Part shown: piece by piece, positions 18,173 to 26,746 of the stretch
How the letters are laid out: each line of letters opens with the position of its first letter
Numbering within the stretch: the stretch's first letter is position 1
DNA from: CANMXU01 sp052030545
GTDB lineage: Bacteria > Pseudomonadota > Gammaproteobacteria > Enterobacterales > Alteromonadaceae
NCBI RefSeq assembly: GCF_052030545.1
Contig: NZ_JBPDIH010000007.1
Location: 244,428-308,427 of the forward strand
Length of the DNA stretch: 64,000 bases
Direction: 5' to 3'
Position numbers and translations under genes: made by a program
Notes under the pieces: generated by a model
What the model was told of the DNA's origin: nothing
The model's database searches: none
The model's input: the letters and a program-made list of their open reading frames with translations, nothing else

Positions 18173-19111
18173 CTAGCTAGCTAATTCGTTAAGTCGATAC
18201 CAGTTAGCCGCGTTGGCAAAGGTTAGTTTAGTGAGTTGCTCAGCGCTTAGCGGCAATTGTTGGTAACTTTGCCACAATTGCTGAAAACTTTGCCTGAACA
18301 AGCAAAGTGGAAAATTACTGGCGAGCATTACACGATTCTCGCCAAAGGCATTTAGACATTCAGCGACGATGTTTGCCGTTAACTTATCGTACTTGTCCAC
18401 AGAAATCGGTAAGGAAAGCGCTACCTTGCTGTTTGTCATCATTTCCCAACCTGAGCACTTTATTGCGCATTGCTTTATTGTGCTCATTCTTTTTAAATTG
18501 CTTTGCCATAAAGCAAATTCGGCGTTGCCTTCGCTTTCATTTACACTGACACTTGTTTCTTCATCTTCATTTGGCGGCCAGCCGGCATGATTAATAATAA
18601 AAGTGAGTGCTGGAAGTTGCTGTGCAAGTGCAATTAGGCGATCAACCGCTGCAGAATCTTGTAACGATAATTGCAGCTCGACAATTAATTTTTGTTCGTT
18701 TAACGCAATTAAATTTTGCTGACAGTATTGATGGTTGAGTATATCAAGTGCGTCCTCGTCTAAAATATGACGAATTCCAACAAAGCTGTTAAAAGCGGAT
18801 AATTGTTTAAGCTGTTGGTTAAAGGGCTTAGGCGCTAAGGTTAAGTCGATAAAGGCAATACTGCGATAGGGCAGTTGGCAATGTTGGTTTAGCCAGTTTA
18901 GTTCTTGCCAAGGCTGTTTGTTATTAAAGCCTGCTTCAATATGCACAAAGCCTGCTAATTGCAGCGGTGTTGTTAAATGAAGATCTTGCTCATTAAAATT
19001 TTGCACAATAATGCGTTTGTCGCCGTTGAAACTGATATTGTCGTTATACAGCCAAGCATATTCGCCTTGTTCAAGGTTAAATAAGTGCAAGTGCGGATCG
19101 ATAATTTTCAT
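18173..19111 (-). CDS. Amidohydrolase family 2 protein, fuconolactonase-like
   Basis: 312 residues, an amidohydrolase-2 (COG3618) TIM barrel. The N-terminal metal motif HLH is at His7/His9 (IDPHLHLF), FVHIEAG and GIRHIL follow, and FIINHAGWP carries a conserved His. At the usual catalytic Asp near the C-terminus (SDxP) this protein has Asn (LASNFPL), a variant I believe occurs in part of the family. Members hydrolyse lactones or other cyclic substrates. It starts 11 bp after the stop of an SDR dehydrogenase gene, so a dehydrogenase-lactonase pair, as in L-fucose-type oxidation, is a plausible reading. Confidence 0.82.
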   Translation of the reverse strand: MKIIDPHLHLFNLEQGEYAWLYNDNISFNGDKRIIVQNFNEQDLHLTTPLQLAGFVHIEAGFNNKQPWQELNWLNQHCQLPYRSIAFIDLTLAPKPFNQQLKQLSAFNSFVGIRHILDEDALDILNHQYCQQNLIALNEQKLIVELQLSLQDSAAVDRLIALAQQLPALTFIINHAGWPPNEDEETSVSVNESEGNAEFALWQSNLKRMSTIKQCAIKCSGWEMMTNSKVALSLPISVDKYDKLTANIVAECLNAFGENRVMLASNFPLCLFRQSFQQLWQSYQQLPLSAEQLTKLTFANAANWYRLNELAS

Positions 19112-19122
19112 ATTACTTACCG

Positions 19123-19848
19123 TTATTGCGTAGTATAACCGCCGTCGATAACTTGCAAGCTTCCAGTGATAAATTTCGCTTTATCAGAAGCCAAGAATAA
19201 TGCAAGTTCGGCCACTTCTTCAGGCTGACCTAAACGACCAAGTGGCTGTAATTGAGCTTCTTCTTGATGTATTTCATTAATATCTGCGCCAGATTTTTTA
19301 CAATATTTTTCTATGGCTTGATGATAAAGCGGCGTTTCAATTGTGCCAGGGCAAATAGCATTGGCGCGAATATTAAATTGCGCATAATCGAGCGCGGTTG
19401 TTTTAGCAATAGAGGCAAGCGATGCTTTACTTAAATTGTAAGCAAACGAATTTCTTTTCGCGACTAGCGCTTGCTCTGAAGCCATTAAAATAATGCTACC
19501 TTGAGCTTGTTGTTTCATTGCAGGTAATACAGCTTTTACCGCGGCATAAGCGCCTTTAACGTTAATATCGAATACGCGTTGAAACTCTTCGTCGCTGGTA
19601 TTTTCAATATTGCCAGAAAAGTGAATACCGGCATTGGAAATCAAGACATCAATAGTGTTGGTCGCAGCAATCTCATTGATAATGTTTTGCACATTGTTGC
19701 TGTCAGTTACATCACATTGCCTAAATTCGCCGATAGTTGACGCGGCTACATCTAAATTAAAAACTTGATAATTATTGGCTAAAAATAGCTGCATTATGCT
19801 CAAACCTATGCCTGAGCTGCCACCTGTGATCACACATGTTTTTGTCAT
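19123..19848 (-). CDS. Short-chain dehydrogenase/reductase (SDR)
   Basis: 241 residues, classical SDR: NAD(P)-binding GGSSGIG near residues 9-15, NAG in LISNAGIHFSG, a catalytic Ser region MASEQALVAKRNS, and YNLSK with the Tyr-Lys pair. PGTIETPL and the IDGGYTT C-terminus are typical. The early acidic residue after the second strand (FNLDVA) favours NAD. The gene is first in a two-gene unit with the amidohydrolase 11 bp downstream. Sugar or acid-sugar oxidation is the likely class of reaction; the exact substrate is not visible. Confidence 0.88.
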   Translation of the reverse strand: MTKTCVITGGSSGIGLSIMQLFLANNYQVFNLDVAASTIGEFRQCDVTDSNNVQNIINEIAATNTIDVLISNAGIHFSGNIENTSDEEFQRVFDINVKGAYAAVKAVLPAMKQQAQGSIILMASEQALVAKRNSFAYNLSKASLASIAKTTALDYAQFNIRANAICPGTIETPLYHQAIEKYCKKSGADINEIHQEEAQLQPLGRLGQPEEVAELALFLASDKAKFITGSLQVIDGGYTTQ

Positions 19849-19996
19849 TGCTGTACCATTTATCGTTGAAAACCTGCTGATAATACCTTTAGCGCTTAAT
19901 AAGTGCTATTTTTCTTGCGCTAATTTGTTAATTAGCATGCAGCTTTTTATTAATTGGTATTATAATAGCGCCAATTAAAAAATTGAGGTTTATGTG

Positions 19997-20422
19997 ATGA
20001 AAATATGTGGTGTTGAATTAAAAGGCAATGACGCCATTGTCTGCATTATGTCTAAAGCAAATGGTTTATACGATATACCACAAATTCGTGTGCAAAAAGT
20101 GAGTTTGGTTGATGCTGGCGATGCTGAGCAGGTAAAGCACTTTCAATTTACATTTGCTAAGCTAATGGAAGATTATCACGTAGAAAAAGTTGTTATTAAA
20201 GGGCGTGCGTTAAAAGGTAAATTTGCCGGCGGCCCAGTTGGTTTTAAGCTAGAAGCCGCGATTCAGCTGATTGATAATTTGCAGGTAGAAATTTTATCAG
20301 GTGCTTTTATTAAAAAAGCGCTAACGCGTTCTCAAGTGAATATTGATTTTAGAGATACTGGCTTAAGAAACTATCAAGAGCCTGCTTTTCAAACCGTATT
20401 TGCGTATTTTGAAAGCCAATAA
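19997..20422 (+). CDS. DUF3010 family protein
   Basis: 141 residues starting MKICGVELKGNDAIVCIMSK. I recognise the MKICGVELKG opening and the KGRALKGKFAGGPVGFKLEA stretch as DUF3010, a family of unknown function found in Shewanella, Vibrio and relatives. The ATG at 19997 is preferred over the GTG one codon upstream, with GAGG at a proper distance. A TATAAT sequence occurs at 19961-19966. No membrane segment or signal peptide. The alternating strands near the N-terminus recall an RNase H-like core, but that is only a guess. Confidence 0.8.
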   Translation: MKICGVELKGNDAIVCIMSKANGLYDIPQIRVQKVSLVDAGDAEQVKHFQFTFAKLMEDYHVEKVVIKGRALKGKFAGGPVGFKLEAAIQLIDNLQVEILSGAFIKKALTRSQVNIDFRDTGLRNYQEPAFQTVFAYFESQ

Positions 20423-20438
20423 GTCGCTATTAATTTTG

Positions 20439-20518
20439 TAGCTAGTTAAAAATATAGCTAGCGAAAAGTATACCTAGCTAAAAGTATACTGAGTTAAAAG
20501 AATACCGAGTCAATAAAG
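20439..20518 (+). repeat. Degenerate 16-bp tandem repeat, five units
   Basis: Five consecutive 16-nt units aligned without gaps: TAGCTAGTTAAAAATA, TAGCTAGCGAAAAGTA, TACCTAGCTAAAAGTA, TACTGAGTTAAAAGAA, TACCGAGTCAATAAAG. It begins 16 nt after the DUF3010 stop codon. Function unknown. Confidence 0.75.
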
Positions 20519-20568
20519 CAACGCTTTAACTGCACAGATAAAAGCAAACTGTCGTTGTTACGATAGAC

Positions 20569-20606
20569 AAAACCTAACCAGGGTAAAACCGGGTTAGGTT
20601 TTTTAG
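20569..20606 (+). terminator. Rho-independent terminator downstream of the DUF3010 gene
   Basis: Stem AAAACCTAACC / GGTTAGGTTTT with a 12-nt loop and a following T run, about 150 nt past the DUF3010 stop. Confidence 0.75.
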
Positions 20607-20844
20607 TTTTTAACGTTTTATTTTTTATAAAAATCAATATTTAACCAAGTTGAATTCCCTTTAAACGCTAGTTTTGATAAATAGGCCTATATTTATTTTA
20701 TTTAAATTCAATTGCTTATCTTTATTTGAAGTAAAAATTAAACGCTTGTTTTAATTTTTCCTTTAAATTTATTCGAACACGTGTTTTAATCTTGACATTG
20801 TTTAGACGTCAGACCACTAAGTTACGGTCGCAAAGGAAATAAAA
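20607..20844 (+). other. Leader region of the acyl-CoA dehydrogenase gene
   Basis: No gene seen. It holds a palindrome AACACGTGTT at 20776-20785 and a TTGACA at 20792-20797 that could be a -35 box, though the matching -10 is poor. The palindrome may be a regulator site; it does not match the FadR or PsrA patterns I know. Confidence 0.35.
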
Positions 20845-22641
20845 ATGCCAGAATATAAAGCCCCAGTGCGAGATATGAAATTTGTTATGCAAGAGTTGTT
20901 AGATTGTGAACAACATTATCAGCAACTTGGTTATCAAGATGCGAGCATTGATATGGTTGATGCGATTATTTCTGAAGCGGCTAAGTTTACCGAGCAAGTT
21001 ATTGCGCCACTTAATCAAATTGGTGATGAGCAAGGTTGTACCTTTAACGACGGCACAGTAACAACGCCAGATGGTTTTAAAGATGCGTATCAACAATACG
21101 TAGAAGGTGGCTGGCCAACGCTTTCACAATCTGAAGAGTTTGGCGGTCAAGGCTTACCACATTCACTTAATACTGCTATTGGCGAATTCTCTTCTGCCGC
21201 AAACCACAGTTTTGCCATGTATCCTGGTTTAAGCCACGGCGCTCTGGCAACAATTGAAGCATGGGGCAGTGACGAGCAAAAACAAATGTTCATGCCTAAA
21301 TTGGTTGAAGGTAATTGGACCGGCACCATGTGCTTAACTGAACCACATTGTGGTACAGACTTAGGGATGTTGCGCACTAAAGCAGAATTAAATGATGACG
21401 GCAGTTATTCAATTACTGGTACTAAAATTTTCATCTCGGCTGGTGAACACGATATGTCAGACAATATCGTTCATATTGTTATTGCTCGTATCCCTGGTTC
21501 GCCAGAAGGTAGTAAAGGTATTTCGTTATTCATCGTGCCTAAATTATCTGTGAATGATAATGGTGAAGCAGGTGAAAACAATGGCGTAAGTTGTGGATCG
21601 ATTGAACATAAAATGGGTATCAACGCGAACGCAACTTGTGTGATAAATTTCGATGGTGCAAAAGGTTACTTAATTGGTGAAGTTAACCGCGGCCTTAACT
21701 GTATGTTCACTTTCATGAATGCGGCACGTTTAGGTGTAGCAAATGAAGGTGCAGCAGCGGCAGAAGCCTCATTCCAGGGAGCATTAGCTTATGCCAAAGA
21801 TCGCTTACAAATGCGTTCTTTATCAGGTATTAAAAACCCAGACGGGCCTGCGGATCCAATTATTGTTCACCCTGATGTACGTAGAATGTTGCTTACGCAA
21901 AAGTCGATTGCAGAAGGTGGTCGTGCTTTAGTGGCTTATTTAGCGCAGCTTGTTGATATTGGTCATGCTGAATCAGACAAAGCCAAAAAAGTTGCAGCTG
22001 AAAATAAGCTTGCCTTACTGACTCCAATTGCCAAAGCATTTTTAACTGAAATGGCGGTTGAATGTACTAGCCACGGCATCCAAGTATTTGGTGGTCATGG
22101 TTTTATTAAAGAATGGGGCATGGAGCAATTATTACGTGATACTAAAATCAGTTGTATTTACGAAGGTACTACAGGTATTCAAGCCCTCGATTTACTGGCA
22201 CGTAAAGTACTTGGCACTAAAGGTGAATTACTAAAAGACTTTGCTGCTGATGTAGGTGCGTTCTGCATGGAAAATTCGCAAAATCCTGAGATGGCGGAAT
22301 TCATCAAACCGATTATGGCTTATGCACAAGACTGGCAAAAACTAACCGAGACTATTGGCGCTAAAGCGATGCAAAATCCGGATGAAATTGGCGGTGCATC
22401 GGTTGATTACTTAATGTATTCAGGTTATATGACCTTAGCTTATTTTTGGGCGAAAATGGCGAAAGTTGCGCAAGAAAAGCTTAAACAAAGTGATGCTGAC
22501 AAAGACTTCTATCAAGCCAAAATTGCAACAGCACGTTTTTACTTCCAACGCATGTTGCCACGTGCCAAAGGGCATGATGCGTGTATTGTAAACGGTGTTG
22601 ATTCTATGATGGCGCTAGATGCTGATCATTTTGAATTTTAA
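20845..22641 (+). CDS. Acyl-CoA dehydrogenase, long form (DmdC-like / AidB-type C-terminus)
   Basis: 598 residues, longer than ordinary acyl-CoA dehydrogenases (about 380) because of a C-terminal extension of about 130 residues with PRAKGHDACIVNGVDSMMAL. Core motifs: TGTMCLTEPHCGTDLG in the FAD-binding sheet, GTKIFISAGEHD, and the catalytic Glu440 in IYEGTTGIQALD. This long type includes 3-methylmercaptopropionyl-CoA dehydrogenase (DmdC) and general fatty-acyl dehydrogenases of Alteromonadales, and sequence alone does not separate them. Single-gene unit with a strong terminator. Flavin-dependent, cytoplasmic. Confidence 0.93.
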   Translation: MPEYKAPVRDMKFVMQELLDCEQHYQQLGYQDASIDMVDAIISEAAKFTEQVIAPLNQIGDEQGCTFNDGTVTTPDGFKDAYQQYVEGGWPTLSQSEEFGGQGLPHSLNTAIGEFSSAANHSFAMYPGLSHGALATIEAWGSDEQKQMFMPKLVEGNWTGTMCLTEPHCGTDLGMLRTKAELNDDGSYSITGTKIFISAGEHDMSDNIVHIVIARIPGSPEGSKGISLFIVPKLSVNDNGEAGENNGVSCGSIEHKMGINANATCVINFDGAKGYLIGEVNRGLNCMFTFMNAARLGVANEGAAAAEASFQGALAYAKDRLQMRSLSGIKNPDGPADPIIVHPDVRRMLLTQKSIAEGGRALVAYLAQLVDIGHAESDKAKKVAAENKLALLTPIAKAFLTEMAVECTSHGIQVFGGHGFIKEWGMEQLLRDTKISCIYEGTTGIQALDLLARKVLGTKGELLKDFAADVGAFCMENSQNPEMAEFIKPIMAYAQDWQKLTETIGAKAMQNPDEIGGASVDYLMYSGYMTLAYFWAKMAKVAQEKLKQSDADKDFYQAKIATARFYFQRMLPRAKGHDACIVNGVDSMMALDADHFEF

Positions 22642-22705
22642 CTTAAGGTAGGCGGTTAATGTCGATTTGTTGAGATAATTTCGACTACTCAACGCTTAGA
22701 ATTTT

Positions 22706-22742
22706 AAAATCCGTTATCAGCAATGATAGCGGATTTTTTTTT
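22706..22742 (+). terminator. Rho-independent terminator of the acyl-CoA dehydrogenase gene
   Basis: AAAATCCG-TTATCA / TGATAG-CGGATTTT hairpin with a GCAA loop and nine Ts. Confidence 0.92.
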
Positions 22743-22770
22743 GCAATATCGTTATCTTTAATGCACTTTT

Positions 22771-22854
22771 TCAACTTTCAACTTTCAACTTTCAACTTTC
22801 AACTTTCAACTTTCAACTTTCAACTTTCAACTTGTAGCTTCCAACTTGTATCTT
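22771..22854 (-). repeat. Heptad repeat array (AAGNNNN), 12 units, after the GMC oxidoreductase gene
   Basis: Read on the minus strand: AAGATAC, AAGTTGG, AAGCTAC, then nine identical AAGTTGA units, all in one 7-bp phase. It begins 9 nt after the GMC stop codon; the few bases between also read AAGCTAA. The AAG strand is the sense strand of that gene. The long identical run makes it a candidate for slippage between strains. A reading frame through it (NFQLST repeats) is an artefact. Confidence 0.9.
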
Positions 22855-22862
22855 GTTTTAGC

Positions 22863-24464
22863 TTACAGATGATCTGCCAAGATCAAATCAGCCGCTTTAG
22901 CTGCAATCATTATCGTCGGTGCATTGGTATTGCCGCTGATTAATGTTGGCATAATTGACGCATCGATAACTCGTAAACCTGTTAAGCCGTGCACTTTAAG
23001 TTCATGGTTTACTACCGCCATTTCATCATTACCCATTTTACAAGTGCCTACTGGATGATAAATGGTATTCGCTTTATTTTTAACAAACTCAGCCAGTTGT
23101 TCGTCATTTTGACATTGATTACCAGGGAATATTTCTTGGCCGTTGTTTTCAGCCAAAGGTTGCTGCGCAAGTATATTTCGGCAAATCTTGACGGCTTGTA
23201 CCATAACGTTTAGGTCGTAAGGGTCTGATAACATATTCAGTGAAATTTTAGGATGCAAGCTCGGACTACTACCGTATAACGATACTTTACCTCGACTTTT
23301 AGGACGCAATAAACATGCATGCAATGCAATGCCGTAATTACACAGCATTTTGTGGTTTCTGCCATGATCATCGAACGCGGCAGGAATAAAGTGTAGTTGC
23401 AGATCGGGGCGTGACAATGATGGGTGAGATTTAATAAAGCCGCCAGATTCGGCGACTGAAGAAGTTAACAGCCCGCGTTTATTGGCAATGTATTTATACG
23501 CTTCTTTGGTAAACCACCAAGCAGCTTTTGGGCGATAAGCTAATAATTCACTCTTATGGTGACGAATCACAGAAATAACATCTACGTGATCTTGCAAGTT
23601 CTCGCCAACGCCATCAAGACAGTGAACCAACTCGATATTATGTTGCGCCAATTCAGCTTCTGGTCCAATGCCTGAAAGCAGTAATATTTGCGGTGAATTA
23701 AAAGCACCTGCGCTTAACAGCACTTCTTTATTTGCGTTAATTTGGTAGGTTTTTCCTTTGCTTTTGTAGCAAACGCCAATGACCTTTTTGTCTTCAATTA
23801 TTAAACGTTTGACCAAGGCATTTGTGATTACTGTCAGGTTTTTGCGTTGCAGGTTTGGTGTTAAAAAGGCTTTTGCTGCGCTACAGCGTTTACCATTTTT
23901 TTGCGTTACTTGGTAATAACCAACGCCTTCTTGGTTTTCACCATTAAAGTCATTATTTAGCCGGAAACCTGCTTCGTGTGCCGCTTGAATGAATTGATCA
24001 TGAATCTCGGGTTTTGAACGTGACTCGCTAACATTGAGTGGTCCATGAACGCCATGATATTTACATTCACCTCGCTCTTGATGTTGAGTTGCTCTAAAGT
24101 AAGGGAGAACCTCTTCAAACGACCAGCCACTGTTACCTAAAGCGGCCCAATGATCATAATCTTGCTTTTGCCCTCGGGTATATAGCATGGCGTTAATTGA
24201 ACTACTGCCGCCGAGAGTTTTCCCTCTAGGGTTAAATATTCGTCGATTATTTTGGCTTGGCTCGGGAGCTGAGTTAAATTGCCAATTGAGTTGCTTATTT
24301 TTTATCAGGTCGACAATACCGATTGGCAGGTGAATGCTCCAATGCTTATCTTTTGAACCGGCCTCTAAAAGGCATACTTGAAAACGACCACACTGACTGA
24401 GTTTATCGGCGAGAACACAACCAGCAGAGCCTGCTCCTATGATAATGAAATCATATTTATTCAT
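22863..24464 (-). CDS. GMC family oxidoreductase (choline/alcohol dehydrogenase-like)
   Basis: 533 residues. FAD-binding GAGSAGCVLA at 10-19 with Glu (LLEAGS), the GMC signature GKTLGGSSSINAMLYTRG, a second signature around SAGAFNSPQILLLSGIG, and the active-site His in YHPVGTCKMG, then DASIMPTLISGNTNAPTIMI. It resembles the AlkJ/BetA group that oxidises primary alcohols or choline; no betaine aldehyde dehydrogenase or BetI is beside it, so choline is not favoured. Divergent from a membrane AraC regulator that may control it. Cytoplasmic or membrane-peripheral. Confidence 0.93.
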   Translation of the reverse strand: MNKYDFIIIGAGSAGCVLADKLSQCGRFQVCLLEAGSKDKHWSIHLPIGIVDLIKNKQLNWQFNSAPEPSQNNRRIFNPRGKTLGGSSSINAMLYTRGQKQDYDHWAALGNSGWSFEEVLPYFRATQHQERGECKYHGVHGPLNVSESRSKPEIHDQFIQAAHEAGFRLNNDFNGENQEGVGYYQVTQKNGKRCSAAKAFLTPNLQRKNLTVITNALVKRLIIEDKKVIGVCYKSKGKTYQINANKEVLLSAGAFNSPQILLLSGIGPEAELAQHNIELVHCLDGVGENLQDHVDVISVIRHHKSELLAYRPKAAWWFTKEAYKYIANKRGLLTSSVAESGGFIKSHPSLSRPDLQLHFIPAAFDDHGRNHKMLCNYGIALHACLLRPKSRGKVSLYGSSPSLHPKISLNMLSDPYDLNVMVQAVKICRNILAQQPLAENNGQEIFPGNQCQNDEQLAEFVKNKANTIYHPVGTCKMGNDEMAVVNHELKVHGLTGLRVIDASIMPTLISGNTNAPTIMIAAKAADLILADHL

Positions 24465-24634
24465 AAGCTTACCTAAAAATAACCACTATTGAGTCAGTGT
24501 AATTGCGAATAAAAATAATACAAGCCTTGTATGGAAACTGTTCATTGAGGCAGGTGTAAATTTAGCGGATTTAACCATTGATTTTCCCCGTGTTAACTTT
24601 AGTATGGATATGTGTTTTTTATCGTTAGGTTTTT

Positions 24635-25696
24635 ATGCATTCTTTGACTCTTTTTTTCTCTAATTTCGCCTTTGCACAAATGGTACTGTGCATTATTTTA
24701 TTATTACCTTTGTGGCATAAAAACCCGTCGATACGTTTGTATATTTTATTGATGTGCTGTGGCAGCGGCTATTTGTTAGGCGAAGTTTTGGCTCCTAGTA
24801 GCCAGTTTCAAGTGACATGGTTGATTGGGTTTATCGCGGGAAATGCTTTACCCGGCGTTTTCTGGTTGGTGAGCTTAAGTGTTTTTGGCGATCATATTGT
24901 TTTAAAAAGCAAACAATACTGGCTAGCTTCGTTAACCCTGTTGATCCCAACCCTTTCGTTCTTAATACAGCTGACTTTTAATCTTAATTTAAAGGAACAC
25001 GCTGAAATTTATGGTTTGGTAAAATATGGCGCTTTGTTGTTAGAGTTGGCTTTAATTGCTCATGCCTTAATTACTGCGGCCAAGTATTGGCGAGACGATT
25101 TGGTACAAGAGCGACGCTATATTCGCGGCGGCATGATCACGGTATCAGCGCTTTATATCTTTTTAGTGATTGTCTTTGAACAACTATTGCAAGTTGACTG
25201 GTTGGTTATTGTTCAAGCCAAAGCGATTTTATTAGCCATATTATTAACGAGCATTAATTTTTTCTTATTTAGCCTTCGTCCGTCGAGTTTATTTGCCACT
25301 GTTAGTCAACCCATTGAGGAAGTAGAAGTCGAGCAAGTACAGTCGCCAGAGCTTTTAAATATTGTCGCCGCCATGGAACAAGACAAGCTTTATCAAAAAG
25401 ATGGTATTACTATTTCAGAGCTGGCGCGACATCTATCAATTCATGAATATAAATTGCGTCATTTAATTAACGGTGAAATGAATTATCGCAATTTTAATGA
25501 TTTTCTTAATTATTATCGCATTAAAGAGGTTACTGAGCATTTAGAGCAAGCAGAGTTTAGCAGTACACCTGTGCTAACACTTGCACTTGAAAGCGGCTTT
25601 AGAAGTTTAAGTTCTTTTAACAAAGCGTTTAAAAACACTCATGGCATAACACCGACTGAATATCGCAAAAAAGCCATTGCCGAACCTAGCATATAG
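24635..25696 (+). CDS. AraC family regulator with N-terminal membrane domain
   Basis: 353 residues. The first 215 or so hold about seven hydrophobic helices (for example LSLSVFGDHIVLKSK between two of them), and the last 100 form an AraC/XylS DNA-binding domain: ISELARHLSIHEYKLRHLIN as the first helix-turn-helix, and VLTLALESGFRSLSSFNKAF, KNTHGITPTEYRK as the second. Membrane-embedded AraC regulators of this layout sense signals in or across the membrane; the signal is unknown. Divergent from the GMC oxidoreductase gene across 170 bp, its most likely target. Confidence 0.9.
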   Translation: MHSLTLFFSNFAFAQMVLCIILLLPLWHKNPSIRLYILLMCCGSGYLLGEVLAPSSQFQVTWLIGFIAGNALPGVFWLVSLSVFGDHIVLKSKQYWLASLTLLIPTLSFLIQLTFNLNLKEHAEIYGLVKYGALLLELALIAHALITAAKYWRDDLVQERRYIRGGMITVSALYIFLVIVFEQLLQVDWLVIVQAKAILLAILLTSINFFLFSLRPSSLFATVSQPIEEVEVEQVQSPELLNIVAAMEQDKLYQKDGITISELARHLSIHEYKLRHLINGEMNYRNFNDFLNYYRIKEVTEHLEQAEFSSTPVLTLALESGFRSLSSFNKAFKNTHGITPTEYRKKAIAEPSI

Positions 25697-25727
25697 GTAT
25701 TAATCGCTTAATCAATGTCTGTTAGAA

Positions 25728-25753
25728 GTAGGTTGTTTGTGACCACAACCTAC
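25728..25753. terminator. Hairpin between convergent araC-type and DUF4136 genes
   Basis: Stem GTAGGTTGT / ACAACCTAC with an 8-nt loop between two convergent stop codons. The T tract is poor, so it may act weakly or with Rho. Confidence 0.4.
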
Positions 25754-25766
25754 GTCTAATCGGTTA

Positions 25767-26372
25767 TTACTGTGGTTTCTTTTGCGGAGGATAATGTGCT
25801 AGCAAACGTTTTACGGTAAGCTCAATTTGTTGAAGTTCTTGCTCTGGCGTGTATTTAGCATCGCTTTCGTATTTATCTCTGCCGTGCCAAATAGGTACAT
25901 TGTTATGGCTCATATCAATGATGATATGGATAAGTTTATCAACTTTAGTGATTGGAATGCTTGTGCCTACACTAATGCTTGATGAATGATTTCTACCGGC
26001 ACTGCCCGTGCCCAACCCAATGCTAAATGACGAGTCGTTTTCGTGGATCGTTTCTTTAATGGTAATTTTTACTTCGATATCAGCTTGTGCTATTTCGTCA
26101 CCATTTTCATTTGTATTTGCTTCAACATACGTTAGCGGTTTTTCAGATAACTGTCGCTTAACGACCTTTTCTACTTTCATTTTAGCAATTGGGTTTTCGT
26201 CGACTTTCTGCATATTAGTGCCTTGCGCCAAGGTAAACGAGGTTAATTGCTTGAAGTTGGTTTCGCTGTTGAAGTCAATTTTAGGTTTAGCAGGGGTTTG
26301 GCATCCTGAAACGGTTAATAGTGTTAATGCTAACAATAAGGGCGTGCTTACTTTTTTTAACGACAATTTCAT
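25767..26372 (-). CDS. DUF4136 family lipoprotein
   Basis: 201 residues with a clear lipoprotein signal (lipobox TVSGC, Cys24). The mature part fits DUF4136: a strand-rich domain starting PKIDFNSETNFKQLTSF, an IEVKITIKET region, a Gly/Ser-rich SFSIGLGTGSAGRNHSSS, then a helical end TPEQELQQIELTVKRLLAHY before a proline/lysine tail. Members are envelope lipoproteins of unknown function. It stands alone between a convergent AraC gene and the histidine kinase promoter region. Confidence 0.85.
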   Translation of the reverse strand: MKLSLKKVSTPLLLALTLLTVSGCQTPAKPKIDFNSETNFKQLTSFTLAQGTNMQKVDENPIAKMKVEKVVKRQLSEKPLTYVEANTNENGDEIAQADIEVKITIKETIHENDSSFSIGLGTGSAGRNHSSSISVGTSIPITKVDKLIHIIIDMSHNNVPIWHGRDKYESDAKYTPEQELQQIELTVKRLLAHYPPQKKPQ

Positions 26373-26746
26373 AATAATTTCTTCGGTAATTTTAAAGGAA
26401 AGTAAATGCCATACAGGCAGCTAAGTCTATTTCAAATACGCTACAATAAGATAAGTGTATTTGGAAAAGTTTACTTTAGAGCATTGGTCATTGTTAGTTT
26501 AGCTTATTAAGTGCAGCTTATGTGTAATTAACTGTAGGCGCTAAATAAGTATGCTAGGTAGAGTAAATACCTAAATATAAGTTCACTACAGTTCACATGG
26601 ATTTACAGAGAAGGGCTTACAATTCAAGGTTTTTTGCTTAAAAATAATGCAAAAAAATTGACTTTGAGTACTGAGCTGATATTAATATAAGTAGGATGAA
26701 TAAAGGCGGCATAATACTGTAAAAGCTATTGTGCTGAGTGATATTA
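26373..26746 (+). other. Intergenic region before the histidine kinase gene
   Basis: Divergent spacer of about 370 bp between the DUF4136 and histidine kinase genes. AT-rich; I see no convincing open frame, repeat or operator. Confidence 0.5.

Noticed and set aside
22761..22943. 60-residue frame with repeated NFQLST
   Set aside because: It is a translation of the heptad repeat running into the antisense of the GMC gene end; no ribosome binding site.
26008..26424. 138-residue plus-strand frame over the DUF4136 gene
   Set aside because: The minus-strand lipoprotein has a signal, lipobox and family match; this frame has none.
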